Positions 1 to 8,487 of a stretch of 64,000 bases of DNA are shown in pieces. How positions within the stretch are numbered: the first letter of the stretch is position 1; every line of letters begins with the position of its first letter. The notes under the pieces were generated by a model. That model saw only the letters and a program-made list of their open reading frames with translations, was not told where the DNA came from and searched no databases. This DNA is from Microbacterium cremeum (GTDB taxonomy: Bacteria > Actinomycetota > Actinomycetes > Actinomycetales > Microbacteriaceae). The DNA lies in contig NZ_CP063812.1 in assembly GCF_015277855.1 (NCBI RefSeq), positions 3,224,001-3,288,000 on the forward strand. Reading direction: 5' to 3'. The position numbers and the translations under genes are program-made.

Positions 1-240
1 AGTCAGAAGGTGCGCAACGTCGAGCGAGACCCTCGCGCGACCGTGGCGCAGGTCGCGGGGCCGCGGTGGCTGAGCGTGGCGGGTCTCGCGACCGTCGAGC
101 GCGATCCCGACGCGGTCGCCCGTGCCGTCGCGCTGTACTCCGACCGCTACCGCCCGCCGCGGGTCAACCCGAAGCGCGTCGTCATCCGCATCGACCCGGT
201 CACGGTGATGGGGTCGGCGGATCTGTTCGATCCCGCGTGA
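1..240 (+). CDS. PPOX-class (pyridoxamine-5'-phosphate oxidase-like, possibly F420-dependent) enzyme, 3' part only
   Basis: The reading frame is open at the left edge (Ser-Gln-Lys precedes the first possible GTG at 10), so only about 79 C-terminal residues are seen. The pattern GPRWLSVAGLATVERD, then a helix with YSDRYRPPR, then a final strand RVVIRIDPVTVMGS, is typical of the C-terminal half of split-barrel PPOX proteins that bind FMN or F420. Substrate and cofactor cannot be told without the N-terminal half. The stop lies inside the 3' end of the convergent TetR gene, a 41-nt tail-to-tail overlap. Confidence 0.7.
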   Translation, partial: SQKVRNVERDPRATVAQVAGPRWLSVAGLATVERDPDAVARAVALYSDRYRPPRVNPKRVVIRIDPVTVMGSADLFDPA

Positions 241-868
241 GCCCCTCGGGCCCTGCGGCGGGACGCGGCGTCAGCAGTCGCTCGAGCAGTTCCAGCGCGG
301 CGTCCTGCGGCGCGTCCGCGTCGAGCAGCCACTGGGTCTGCAGGCCGTCGGAAGCCGCGATCACGAGGGCGGCGACGGCTTCGGGGTCGACGTCGGCGCG
401 GATCCGGCCGGACTGCTGATTGTGCCGTACGCGCGCCGCGAGTTCGCGGCGGCTGCGGGCGAAGCGCTCGGTCGCGAACTCGCGGGCGGCGGGGTGGCCC
501 TCCTCGAGGGCGGTGGCCACGAGGGTCGAGTACAGCTGCACGAGTCCGGGCACCTCGTGGTTGGCCTCGGTCCAGTCGCGCATGAGCTCGACCGGGGTCG
601 CCTCGGGATCCTTCGGCTTCCCCGGCGCCTCATGACGCTCGGACTCGCGGTAGACGGCGACCAGCAGCTCCTCGAGCGATCCGAAGTAGTGCTTCAGTGC
701 GGCGTGCGTGACGCCGACCGCCTCGGCGATCGCCCGCAGGCTCGTCTTGTCGGACCCCCGGCGGGCGAAGACCTCGATCGCGCGGTCGAGGATCTCCTGG
801 CGGCGTGCGACGCCCTTCGGGTATGAGCCGCGTGCGGCTGGGGGGCGCTCCTCCGGCATGCGCGCCAT
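200..868 (-). CDS. TetR/AcrR-family transcriptional regulator
   Basis: 222 residues, the usual TetR length. An N-terminal helix-turn-helix (about residues 14-60: ARRQEILDRAIEVFARRG, then TSLRAIAEAVGVTHAALKHYFGS) is followed by an all-helical ligand-binding region. The start chosen is the ATG at 868; an in-frame ATG at 859 is also possible. It is divergent from the isomerase/oxidoreductase pair, and a perfect 9-bp-arm inverted repeat lies between them, so it probably represses itself and that pair in response to a sugar-derived ligand. The ligand is not predictable. The far upstream extension of this frame, antisense to the isomerase gene, is a shadow. Confidence 0.88.
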   Translation of the reverse strand: MARMPEERPPAARGSYPKGVARRQEILDRAIEVFARRGSDKTSLRAIAEAVGVTHAALKHYFGSLEELLVAVYRESERHEAPGKPKDPEATPVELMRDWTEANHEVPGLVQLYSTLVATALEEGHPAAREFATERFARSRRELAARVRHNQQSGRIRADVDPEAVAALVIAASDGLQTQWLLDADAPQDAALELLERLLTPRPAAGPEGLTRDRTDPPTPSP

Positions 869-889
869 CCTATCCGGCCGATCCGGACA

Positions 890-911
890 AAAACCTCCGC
901 GTGGAGGTTTT
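890..911. promoter_or_regulatory. Palindromic operator, probably for the TetR regulator
   Basis: AAAACCTCC and GGAGGTTTT form a perfect 9-bp inverted repeat around a 4-nt centre, in the divergent gap between the TetR gene and the sugar isomerase gene. A -10-like TATGCT at 911-916 overlaps its right edge, so binding there would block rightward transcription. Assignment to this TetR protein is by position and symmetry. Confidence 0.65.
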
Positions 912-991
912 ATGCTATCGTCGTGCCACGACGGACGGCAGACCTGCGCCACCGTCCCCACCGTCGCCGAAGACACGAAGGAGCGCGACCG

Positions 992-1810
992 ATGCCGGTC
1001 CAGACATCCATCCAGCTGTTCACCGTCAAGACCGCGCTCGAGGCCGATCTCGACGGCACGCTCGCCGAGGTCGCGGCCCGCGGGTTCACCGCCGTCGAGC
1101 CCTACGACTTCGTCCGGCGCGCGGACGCCCTCGCCGCCGCCCTGACGGCGCACGGCCTCGCTGCCCCGACCGGCCACGCGTTCCTCGCGTCGACCTCGTT
1201 CGTGAACCCCGACGGCAGCGGCACGACGGTCCCCGTCCCCGCACCCGACGTCGTCTTCGAGGCCGCGAAGACCCTCGGCATGACCACCGTCATCGACCCG
1301 TACACCGAGCCCGCGCGCTGGCAGAGCATCGAGCAGATCGAACAGACCGCCCGCCTGCTGAACGCCGCCGCCGAGATCGGCGCCGGGCACGGCATCCGTG
1401 TCGGCTATCACAACCACGCCCACGAGCTCGAGGCGACGTTCGACGGGAAGACCGGTCTCGAGGTGCTCGCCGACCTGCTCGACGAGCGCGTCGTGCTCGA
1501 GGTGGACCTGTACTGGGTCGCGCGCGCCGGGGTCGACTCCCCGACGCTGCTGCGCACGCTCGGCGACCGTGTGATCGCCGTCCATGTCAAGGACGGCACG
1601 CTCGACCCCGAGGCCGTCGCCGCCTACCCGCCCGCCGATCAGGTGCCGGCGGGCCACGGAGTCGTGCCCCTCGAGGAGGCGCTGGCCGCGGCATCCGCCC
1701 TCGAAGTGGCCATCGTCGAGTTCGACCACTACCCCGGCGATCTGTACGACGCGATCGAGCAGAGCCGTCTCTTCGTCGACGCGCAGCTCGCCGAGAAGGC
1801 GGTCCGCTGA
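992..1810 (+). CDS. Sugar phosphate isomerase/epimerase-family TIM barrel (AP-endonuclease-2 fold)
   Basis: 272 residues. Start ATG at 992 is preceded by AAGGAG at 978-983 at good spacing; the upstream extension of the frame has no such site. The protein starts MPVQTSIQLFTVK, and has metal-site-like motifs of the xylose-isomerase-like TIM-barrel family: GYHNHAHELE (about 140-150), EVDLYWVARAG (about 170), VHVKDGTLD (about 195) and VAIVEFDHYPGD near the C-terminus. Its TGA overlaps the ATG of the Gfo/Idh oxidoreductase by one base, so the two are translationally coupled. Such pairs usually act on inositol- or oxidised-sugar-like substrates; the substrate here is unknown. Confidence 0.85.
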   Translation: MPVQTSIQLFTVKTALEADLDGTLAEVAARGFTAVEPYDFVRRADALAAALTAHGLAAPTGHAFLASTSFVNPDGSGTTVPVPAPDVVFEAAKTLGMTTVIDPYTEPARWQSIEQIEQTARLLNAAAEIGAGHGIRVGYHNHAHELEATFDGKTGLEVLADLLDERVVLEVDLYWVARAGVDSPTLLRTLGDRVIAVHVKDGTLDPEAVAAYPPADQVPAGHGVVPLEEALAAASALEVAIVEFDHYPGDLYDAIEQSRLFVDAQLAEKAVR

Positions 1811-2931
1811 TGGCGGGCGCGCCCGTCGGCGTCGGGCTCATCGGCGCCGGCAACATCAGCGACCAGTACCTCACGCACCTCACGAGCTTCCCCGACGTGC
1901 GGGTGCTCGCCGTCGGCGACGTGCTCGAGGATCGCGCACGCGCCCAGGCCGAGAAGTACGGCGTGCCGCGCGCCGGAGGAGTCGGCGTCGTCCTCGACGA
2001 CCCCGACATCGAGATCGTCGTCAACCTGACCATCCCGGCCGTGCACGTCGAGGTGTCGGAAGCGATCATCGCCGCCGGCAAGCACGTGTGGACCGAGAAG
2101 CCCATCGGGATCGACCGCGAGGAATCGCAGCGCCTGCTCTCGACGGCGGATGCCGCAGGCCTGCGCGTCGGCGTCGCGCCCGACACCGTGCTCGGCCCGG
2201 GCGTGCAGACCGCCAAGCGCGCGATCGCGCGCGGCGACATCGGGCGTCCGCTGTTCGCGACCACGACGTTCCAGTGGCAGGGACCGGAGCTCTGGCACCC
2301 GAACCCCGCGTTCCTCTATGCGAAGGGCGCCGGCCCGCTCCTGGACATGGGCCCGTACTACGTGTCGACGCTGCTGCACGTGTTCGGTCCGGTCGCCGCG
2401 GTCGCGGCGCTCGGCCTGCAGGGGGTTCCCACGCGCACCGTGAAGGCCGGCGAGCTCGCCGGCCAGGAGTTCCCCGTCGAGATCCCCTCGACGCTGTCGG
2501 TGCTGATGGAGTTCGAGCAGGGCGGTCAGGCGCAGAGCCTGTACAGCACGGACTCCCCGCTCCTGCGCCACGGCATCGTCGAGATCAACGGCACCGAGGG
2601 GACTCTCGTGATCCCCGACCCGAACACGTTCGGCGGCGACATCACGATCACGCGGCCGCTCACCGACGTCTCGGTGCGCGAGCAGGAGATCATCCAGGTT
2701 CCGCAGGAGGGCGTGGTCGCCGGCCGAGGCCTCGGCCTGCTCGACATGGCGCGCGCGATCCGGGAGGGTCGCCCGCATGTGGCGACCGGCGAGTTCGGCT
2801 ACCACGTGCTCGACACGCTGCTCTCGATCGAGGAGGCCGCCGAGTCGCGCAGCTTCGTCGCGGTCTCGAGCACCCTCGACGCGGTGGGCTCGCTGCCCGA
2901 GGGCTTCGACCCGCTGGCCGCGACCCTCTGA
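1810..2931 (+). CDS. Gfo/Idh/MocA-family NAD(P)-dependent oxidoreductase
   Basis: 373 residues. The N-terminal Rossmann fold shows VGVGLIGAGNIS (about residues 6-17), then the family motif WTEKPIG (about 96-102) carrying the conserved Lys of the EKP signature. A C-terminal mixed beta-sheet substrate domain contains GAGPLLDMGPYYV (about 175-187), including the conserved Asp. The start ATG overlaps the isomerase stop (CTGATGG), fixing the operon with that gene. It probably oxidises or reduces a sugar or inositol derivative passed on to or from the isomerase. The exact substrate cannot be read from sequence. Confidence 0.88.
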   Translation: MAGAPVGVGLIGAGNISDQYLTHLTSFPDVRVLAVGDVLEDRARAQAEKYGVPRAGGVGVVLDDPDIEIVVNLTIPAVHVEVSEAIIAAGKHVWTEKPIGIDREESQRLLSTADAAGLRVGVAPDTVLGPGVQTAKRAIARGDIGRPLFATTTFQWQGPELWHPNPAFLYAKGAGPLLDMGPYYVSTLLHVFGPVAAVAALGLQGVPTRTVKAGELAGQEFPVEIPSTLSVLMEFEQGGQAQSLYSTDSPLLRHGIVEINGTEGTLVIPDPNTFGGDITITRPLTDVSVREQEIIQVPQEGVVAGRGLGLLDMARAIREGRPHVATGEFGYHVLDTLLSIEEAAESRSFVAVSSTLDAVGSLPEGFDPLAATL

Positions 2932-2969
2932 CACCGAGCCGCGGGGCTCGCACGGCTTCGGCCGGGCGC

Positions 2970-3617
2970 TCAGCCCGCCGGCGCGTCGCCGGCCGGCCCG
3001 TCGGCGGCCGGCCCGTCGCCGGCCGGCCCGTCGGCCGCCGGCGTGCGATGCGGGATGGGTGTCGGCCGCTCGGCGCGTGCCTGCTCGCGGGACGGATTCG
3101 GCGGCACGGGCGGCGCGGCGGACGACTCGAACGCGAGCGCGGGGCCCGCACGTCCGCCCGTCTTCGCGAAGCGGCGCCCCGTCACCGTCTGGGCCGTGAG
3201 CTTGATGGCGAAGAGCTTGTGCGTCGGGCTCCACGAGCGCAGGCGGCGAACGCCGCTCTCGCGCAGCTCCGCATCGTCGTCGACGCGTCCGATCGGACCC
3301 CGCACGACGACGCTCCATCGGGTCGCCTCGGTCTCGCCGTCGATCTCGAACGCCGCGACCGGGTGATGCGCGATGTGCAGCAGCTTGCTGTCGCGAGCGG
3401 TGCGGATGTACAGCGAGCCCTCGTGCGTGAGGTAGTTCACGGGAAAGATGTCGGGCGTGCCGTCGGCGCGCACGAGGGCGAGCCGTCCGAGCGGCGTCTC
3501 TTCCAGCAGTCGCCAGCATTCCGCGGTCGGCATGTGCTCGACGGCGCCCGCGGGTTCTGCCACGGGCGCCCCGGTCACCTCGTCGCTCTCGGCGTCGTTC
3601 GGTCCGTTCTCGGCCAT
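2970..3617 (-). CDS. Pyridoxamine 5'-phosphate oxidase-like flavin-binding protein
   Basis: 215 residues from the ATG at 3617, which has GAGGGAG 5-6 nt upstream; a GTG two codons earlier sits almost on the Shine-Dalgarno and is less likely. The core (about residues 30-150) is a split barrel: CWRLLEETPLGRLALVRADG, PDIFPVNYLTHEGSLYIRTA, HPVAAFEIDG and WSVVVRGPIGRV, the pattern of Rv1155/nitroimidazole-reductase-like PPOX proteins (pfam12900 type). The last 60 residues are low-complexity Pro/Ala/Gly with repeated DGPAG units, encoded by tandem GGCCGGCCCGTCG-like DNA at about 2985-3040. Substrate unknown. Confidence 0.8.
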   Translation of the reverse strand: MAENGPNDAESDEVTGAPVAEPAGAVEHMPTAECWRLLEETPLGRLALVRADGTPDIFPVNYLTHEGSLYIRTARDSKLLHIAHHPVAAFEIDGETEATRWSVVVRGPIGRVDDDAELRESGVRRLRSWSPTHKLFAIKLTAQTVTGRRFAKTGGRAGPALAFESSAAPPVPPNPSREQARAERPTPIPHRTPAADGPAGDGPAADGPAGDAPAG

Positions 3618-3804
3618 CGTCACTCCCTCTGGTCCTTCTCCGTCCTACCCCGACTCGCTGCGATTGGGAAGTGCCGCAGCCATCCCGACGCTGTCAACCC
3701 GCTTCCGCGACGGGCTCCGCACGTCGAGAATCGGCGTCAGGGTCGCGACCGGAACCTGGGGGGTTGCGACGGACGCCTCGGGATCGCGACGGACGGAGGA
3801 CGAC

Positions 3805-4923
3805 ATGCAGCCGACGTTCGGCATCGAGGAGGAGTTCGTGCTTCTCGACCCCGCCACGCTCACCGCGACCGACCGCGCACCGGAGGCGATCGAGGCCCTT
3901 CACGCGCACGGCGGCGGAGCCGTGGGCAAGGAGTTCTTCCCCTCGCAGCTCGAGTTCGGCTCACCCGTGCTGTCGTCGGCGGCGGAGGGCCTGGACGCGG
4001 TGCTCGGATTCCGTGCGCGGCTGCGCTCGTGGGCGGATGCCGCGGGCCTGGTCGCCGCCGGTGCCGGCACCCCGTTCCGCACGCAGCCGCGCGCCGGGAT
4101 CAGCGCGGACGCGCGTTACGCCCACATCGCCGGCGACATCGCCGGGGTGACGCCCGATCATCAGATCAACGGGCTGCACGTGCATGTGGGGATCCCCGAC
4201 CGCGAGTACGGCATCCGGGCGTCCAATCTGCTGCGCGACTGGCTGCCGACGCTTCTCGCGGTGTCGGTCGACTCGCCGTTCTGGCACGGTGTCGACACCG
4301 GCTTCGACAGCTGGCGCTCCATCCACGGGCGCCGCTGGACGACGTACGGGGTGCCGCCGCGCTTCGCCGATGCCGACGAGCACGATCGCGTCCGCGCGGC
4401 GCTGAGCGGGGTCGGCGCGACCTCCGACCCGGGGACGATCAACTGGAACGTGCGCCTGTCGGCCCGCTACCCCACCGTCGAGGTGCGGGTCTTCGACGCC
4501 CAGCTGGACGGCCGGTCGAGCGTGGCGCTCGCGCTCCTGACGCGCGCGATCGTGGCGGCCGCCGAAGAGGCGCCGACGGGCGGCGAGGGCGACATCGACA
4601 TCACGGATGCCGCACTCTGGCACGCCGCACGCTACGGGGTGCGCGAGACTCTCGTGCACCCGCTGTCCTCCCGGCTCGTGCCCGCGCGCGAGGCCCTGGA
4701 CGCGCTGCGCTCCTTCACCCGGCCCCACCTGGCCGACGGGACCGAGCGGGAGCTCGTCGACGAGCTGCTCGAGCGGCTGCTGCGCGACGGCTCAAGCGCC
4801 GAGAGGCAACGGACTGTCGGCGCGGCCGGTGTCGACGGGCTCGCCGAGCTGTATCGTCGCGAACTGGTCGCGGGCCTGCGACCCGAGCGTCGCCGGATGA
4901 CGCGGCGCGTCTTCGCCCCCTGA
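3805..4923 (+). CDS. Carboxylate-amine ligase, YbdK/GCS2 family (glutamate-cysteine ligase-like)
   Basis: 372 residues, normal for the family. ATG at 3805 follows GGAGGA at 3795-3800; the longer frame upstream is non-coding. The N-terminus FGIEEEFVLLDP (about 5-16) is the signature of this family, followed by HQINGLHVHVGIPD (about 118-131), with metal/substrate His residues, and WNVRLSARYPTVEVRVFDAQ (about 214-233). The family joins glutamate to an amine using ATP (weak gamma-glutamylcysteine synthetase activity is known for E. coli YbdK); in mycothiol-making actinobacteria its physiological product is uncertain. It stands alone, divergent from the PPOX-like gene. Confidence 0.88.
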   Translation: MQPTFGIEEEFVLLDPATLTATDRAPEAIEALHAHGGGAVGKEFFPSQLEFGSPVLSSAAEGLDAVLGFRARLRSWADAAGLVAAGAGTPFRTQPRAGISADARYAHIAGDIAGVTPDHQINGLHVHVGIPDREYGIRASNLLRDWLPTLLAVSVDSPFWHGVDTGFDSWRSIHGRRWTTYGVPPRFADADEHDRVRAALSGVGATSDPGTINWNVRLSARYPTVEVRVFDAQLDGRSSVALALLTRAIVAAAEEAPTGGEGDIDITDAALWHAARYGVRETLVHPLSSRLVPAREALDALRSFTRPHLADGTERELVDELLERLLRDGSSAERQRTVGAAGVDGLAELYRRELVAGLRPERRRMTRRVFAP

Positions 4924-4976
4924 ACCGGGCACCGGAGCGTTCGATCCATTGAGCGTGATTTTGTTCTTGTTTTCAG

Positions 4977-5005
4977 TTGTTGCGCCCGATAGTCTGTCGT
5001 ACAGA
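4977..5005 (+). promoter_or_regulatory. Candidate promoter of the HNH/DUF222 gene
   Basis: The 224-nt gap 4924-5147 contains an unusually AT-rich stretch (about 4955-5010). A -35-like TTGTTG at 4977-4982 and a -10-like TACAGA at 5000-5005 are separated by 17 nt. Nothing else was recognised in the gap. Confidence 0.4.
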
Positions 5006-5147
5006 GATTCGATGCTGAGGCAGTCCCCTCCGACGGGGAACGAGAACAAGTGCGGCGATTGCGCCGCGGAGTGATGAGCGGGTGCTGGCGCGGAATGCGC
5101 GCAGGAGTCTCCTACCGTTCGTGCCGTCCTGTCCTCTGTGAGCGTCC

Positions 5148-6659
5148 ATGTCATCGCATCCCTCGCCCGGATCCGCTTCGGAATCCACGCCTGCCGGCCG
5201 CATCGTCGACGCGTTCGAGGTCGGCCGGGCGCGCCGCGCCGCCGAGGACGCCGCCGAGATCCGGCTGCTGGCGCACGCCGCGGCGGGGGTCTCGACCCCG
5301 GCGGGAGCGAGCATCGAGCTCCGGTGCCGGCTCGAGTGGGATCGTCGGGCACTGATCGCCGAGCTCGCCACATCGACGCGCGTGTCGGAGTGGACGGTCG
5401 CGCGGCTGCTGTCGGAGTCGGCCGACCTGTGCGCGCGGTTCGCGCTCGCGGTCGACGCGCTGGAGCACGGCAGGATCTCGCGGGAGCACCTCACGGTGAT
5501 CCACGACGTCGGAGACCCGATCGACGACGAGCACGCCCGCGACCAGTTCGTGCGGATCGCGATCGACCGGGCCGAGGCACTCACCCCCAGACGTCTCGCC
5601 CCCGCACTCACGGCCATCGCGGAACGGTTCATCGAGCGGCCCGTCGAACGACGGCACGCCGACGCCGTCGCCACCCGGGACGTTCGTGTCATCGACCTGG
5701 CGGACGGGATGGCGACCCTCGCCGTCACCCACGAAGCCGTCCTCATCCACGGCATCCATGACCGCCTCACCGCGCAGGGCCACTCCATCCTCGCCGCCCG
5801 CGCCGCGAACAGCGACAGTGCGGCCGGCAGCTACGGTGGGGCCGGCGGGATCGACGCGGCCGCGAGCGACAGCGCGGCCGGCAGTGAATGCGCGGCCGGC
5901 GGGGACGGCGCCGCCGGCGGGGCCAGCGCCTCGATCACGAGCGACGCCTCACCCGGGGCCGGCGCGCCCGGCAGTACGGACACCGGCGCCGACACCCGCA
6001 CGATGGACCAGCTCCGCGCCGACATCGCCACTGACCTGCTGCTCACCGCCGGTCCCGACGACTGCGTCGCCGGGACGGGCCTCGCGGCGATTCGGGCCAC
6101 GGTGCAGGTCACCGTCCCCGTGCTCACCATGACCGGCGTCTCCGACGAGCCGTGCCTGCTCGCCGGATACGGGCCCATCGACCCCGGCACGGCCCGCGCT
6201 CTGACCGCCGCCGAGCCCCGCTGGGAGCGCGTGATGACCTCCCCCGTCACCGGCAACGTGCTCGCGGTCGACCGCTACCGGCCCGGCGCGTCCCTGAGCC
6301 GGTATCTCGGCGCACGCGACGAACACTGCCGCTTCCCGGGCTGCCGCATGCCGGTGCGGCGGTGCGACCTCGACCACACGATCGATCACGCCCGCGGCGG
6401 CCCCACCAGCCACCGGAACCTCGCCCACCTGTGCCGGCGACACCACGTCCTCAAGCACAGCACCGCATGGACGGTTCAGCAGACCACGCCCGGTGTGCTG
6501 GTCTGGACCAGTCCCGCGGGCCGCAGGCACACCGATCGCCCCGAGCCGACGGTACGGTTCGTCCCCGATCCCGACCTCATCGACCGCCGCCGCATCCTGC
6601 GAGAACCCTGGCTGTTCCCGGTCGACGACCCACCCTCGACGGGCGAACCACCCTTCTGA
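5148..6659 (+). CDS. DUF222 / HNH endonuclease (13E12 repeat family-like) protein
   Basis: 503 residues. An N-terminal DUF222 helical region (about 10-220) is followed by a Gly/Ala/Ser-rich spacer at about 222-270 made of degenerate repeats such as SDSAAGS, and a C-terminal HNH nuclease domain at about 390-440: C-x4-C (HCRFPGCRMP), DLDHTIDHARGG, then NLAHLCRRHH. These conserved Cys and His residues would bind Zn and form the beta-beta-alpha-metal site. Such genes are multicopy in many Microbacteriaceae and mycobacteria; their biological role is unsettled. It is a single-gene unit, convergent with panB. Confidence 0.85.
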   Translation: MSSHPSPGSASESTPAGRIVDAFEVGRARRAAEDAAEIRLLAHAAAGVSTPAGASIELRCRLEWDRRALIAELATSTRVSEWTVARLLSESADLCARFALAVDALEHGRISREHLTVIHDVGDPIDDEHARDQFVRIAIDRAEALTPRRLAPALTAIAERFIERPVERRHADAVATRDVRVIDLADGMATLAVTHEAVLIHGIHDRLTAQGHSILAARAANSDSAAGSYGGAGGIDAAASDSAAGSECAAGGDGAAGGASASITSDASPGAGAPGSTDTGADTRTMDQLRADIATDLLLTAGPDDCVAGTGLAAIRATVQVTVPVLTMTGVSDEPCLLAGYGPIDPGTARALTAAEPRWERVMTSPVTGNVLAVDRYRPGASLSRYLGARDEHCRFPGCRMPVRRCDLDHTIDHARGGPTSHRNLAHLCRRHHVLKHSTAWTVQQTTPGVLVWTSPAGRRHTDRPEPTVRFVPDPDLIDRRRILREPWLFPVDDPPSTGEPPF

Positions 6660-6715
6660 CCGCGCATCGGTCGGCCTCTGACGGAGCCTCGATCAGCTCA
6701 CTGACCGAGCTTCGC

Positions 6716-7588
6716 TCACCACGCGGTCGACGAGCCGTCGCGCGCCTCGAGCTCCGCGCGGGCCGCGGCGAGCGCCTCCTCGTTGGCCGAGTAGCCGTGC
6801 TCGGGCGCAGGGAATGCGCCGCCGCGCACCTCGCGGGCATACGCCTGCACTCCCTCGACCATGTCGTCGCCGATGCGCGCATAGCGCTTGACGAACGTCG
6901 CGGCCTTCCCTTCCGTGATGCCGAGCAGGTCGTGCAGGACGAGCACCTGTCCGTCCGCGCGGCCGGCGCCGATCCCGATGACGGGGATGCCGATCTCGGG
7001 CAGCACGACGTCCACGACCTCCGCCGGCACCGCTTCGATCACCAGCAGCGCGGCACCGGCGTCCTGCACGGCCAGTGCTTCGCGCACGAACCTCGCGGCC
7101 GAGTCGGCCGTGCGGCCCTGCGCCCGCAGACCTCCGAGCGCCACCGCCGTCTGCGGAGTCAGCCCGACATGTGCGACGACCGGGATGCCGGCATCCGCGA
7201 TCGCCCGCACGCGGCTGAGGCGAGCCCGCCCGCCGCCTTCGATCTTGACGGCGTCGGCGCCCGCCTCCTTCACGAAGCGCATGGCGGTCGCGACGGCCTG
7301 CTCATCCGAGATCTCGGTCGAGCCGAACGGCAGGTCGCACACGACGAACGCCGACTGCACGCCGCGGCGGACCGCCCCCGCGAGCACCAGCATCTCGTCG
7401 ACCGTCACCGCGACCGTCGAGTCGTGCCCGAGCACCACCTGGGCGCCCGAGTCGCCGACGAGCACGACGTCGACCTCCGCGCGCTCGGCGACACGCGCCG
7501 TCGGGAAGTCGTATGCCGTGACCATCACGATCGGCTCGCGCCCGGCCTTCATCTCGGCGAGCCGTCGCAGCGTGACCTTCTTGCGCAT
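6716..7588 (-). CDS. panB: 3-methyl-2-oxobutanoate hydroxymethyltransferase (ketopantoate hydroxymethyltransferase)
   Basis: 290 residues. Transfers a hydroxymethyl group from 5,10-methylene-tetrahydrofolate to alpha-ketoisovalerate, the first committed step of pantothenate and CoA synthesis, in the cytoplasm. Family motifs: MVTAYDFPTARVAE (about 22-35), VGDSGAQVVLGHDSTVAVT (about 43-61, with the metal-binding Asp), KIEGGG (about 113), VAHVGLTPQ (about 135), and IEAVPAEV (about 180, active-site Glu region). ATG at 7588 overlaps the panC stop (TGATG), so translation is coupled; the GTG one codon upstream is less likely. Confidence 0.95.
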   Translation of the reverse strand: MRKKVTLRRLAEMKAGREPIVMVTAYDFPTARVAERAEVDVVLVGDSGAQVVLGHDSTVAVTVDEMLVLAGAVRRGVQSAFVVCDLPFGSTEISDEQAVATAMRFVKEAGADAVKIEGGGRARLSRVRAIADAGIPVVAHVGLTPQTAVALGGLRAQGRTADSAARFVREALAVQDAGAALLVIEAVPAEVVDVVLPEIGIPVIGIGAGRADGQVLVLHDLLGITEGKAATFVKRYARIGDDMVEGVQAYAREVRGGAFPAPEHGYSANEEALAAARAELEARDGSSTAW

Positions 7589-8487
7589 CACGCGCCTCCC
7601 TCGTGTGCCGAATCTGCCGGACGCCCCGAATGCGCCGGCTGCCGCACCGGCTCGAGCACGACGTTGTCGATGAGCCGCGTGCGGCCGACGCGCGCGGCGA
7701 TCGCCACGAGCACCGGGCCCTCCCGCACGACGACGGGCTCGAACGACACCGGGTCGACCAGCGCCACGTACTCGGGCTCGACGCCTGCGCCGGCAAGCAC
7801 GGCCCGCGCCTCGGCACGCAGCGCCGCGGTATCGGTGACACCGGCGGCCGCGGCATCCGTCACCGCCGACAGCGCCCGCGGAATCGCGATCGCCCGGGCA
7901 CGCTCGTCGGGTGCAAGACGCGCGTTGCGGCTCGAACGCGCGAGGCCGTCATCATCGCGAGACGTCGGGCACACGACCACGCGCACCGGGATCGAGAGGT
8001 CCGCCACGAGGCGGCGGACCACCGCGACCTGCTGGGCGTCCTTCGCGCCGAAGTACGCCGAATCGGGCAGCACCGACAGCAGCAGCTTGCACACCACCGT
8101 GGCGACGCCGTCGAAGTGCGCCCTGCCGCGCTGCGCGCCCTCGAGCGTCTCGGCGACCGGGCCGCTGACGCTCACCACGGTCGAGAACCCGCGCGGGTAC
8201 ATCTCGGCGGCGTCGGGCGCGAAGACGACGTCGACGCCGGCGCCCTCGGCGACGGCCAGATCGGCCGCCTCGGTGCGCGGGTAGGCGGCGAGGTCGGACT
8301 GCTCGTCGAACTGTGTCGGGTTCACGAAGATCGAGAGCACGAGGGTGTCGTTGCCGCCACGGGCGGCACGCAGCAGCGACACGTGCCCCTCGTGCAGCGC
8401 GCCCATGGTCGGGACGAAGCCGATCGTGCCGGTGCGGCGGTCGCGCAGCGCGGCACGCAGGTCGGCGACCGTGCGGACGACGATCAT
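7588..8487 (-). CDS. panC: Pantoate--beta-alanine ligase (pantothenate synthetase)
   Basis: 299 residues. Joins pantoate and beta-alanine with ATP through a pantoyl-adenylate, the last step of pantothenate synthesis. Visible motifs: FVPTMGALHEGHVSLL (about 24-39, the HIGH-like nucleotide site), FVNPTQF (about 55-61), YFGAKDAQQ (about 146-154) and SSRNARL (about 180-186, KMSKS-like loop). The ATG at 8487 overlaps the stop of the upstream DUF2520 gene by 4 nt (ATGA) and its stop overlaps panB, giving a three-gene operon. panD, for beta-alanine, is not in this window. Confidence 0.96.
   Translation of the reverse strand: MIVVRTVADLRAALRDRRTGTIGFVPTMGALHEGHVSLLRAARGGNDTLVLSIFVNPTQFDEQSDLAAYPRTEAADLAVAEGAGVDVVFAPDAAEMYPRGFSTVVSVSGPVAETLEGAQRGRAHFDGVATVVCKLLLSVLPDSAYFGAKDAQQVAVVRRLVADLSIPVRVVVCPTSRDDDGLARSSRNARLAPDERARAIAIPRALSAVTDAAAAGVTDTAALRAEARAVLAGAGVEPEYVALVDPVSFEPVVVREGPVLVAIAARVGRTRLIDNVVLEPVRQPAHSGRPADSAHEGGA

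Noticed and set aside
200..1729. A 509-residue TetR protein with a long N-terminal extension
   Set aside because: The extension is antisense to the isomerase gene and crosses the operator and promoter; the normal 222-residue TetR start at 868 is preferred.
5148..6659. HNH gene as part of a homing or mobile element
   Set aside because: DUF222/HNH genes are common chromosomal genes in this group; no terminal repeats, integrase or interrupted gene is seen around it.
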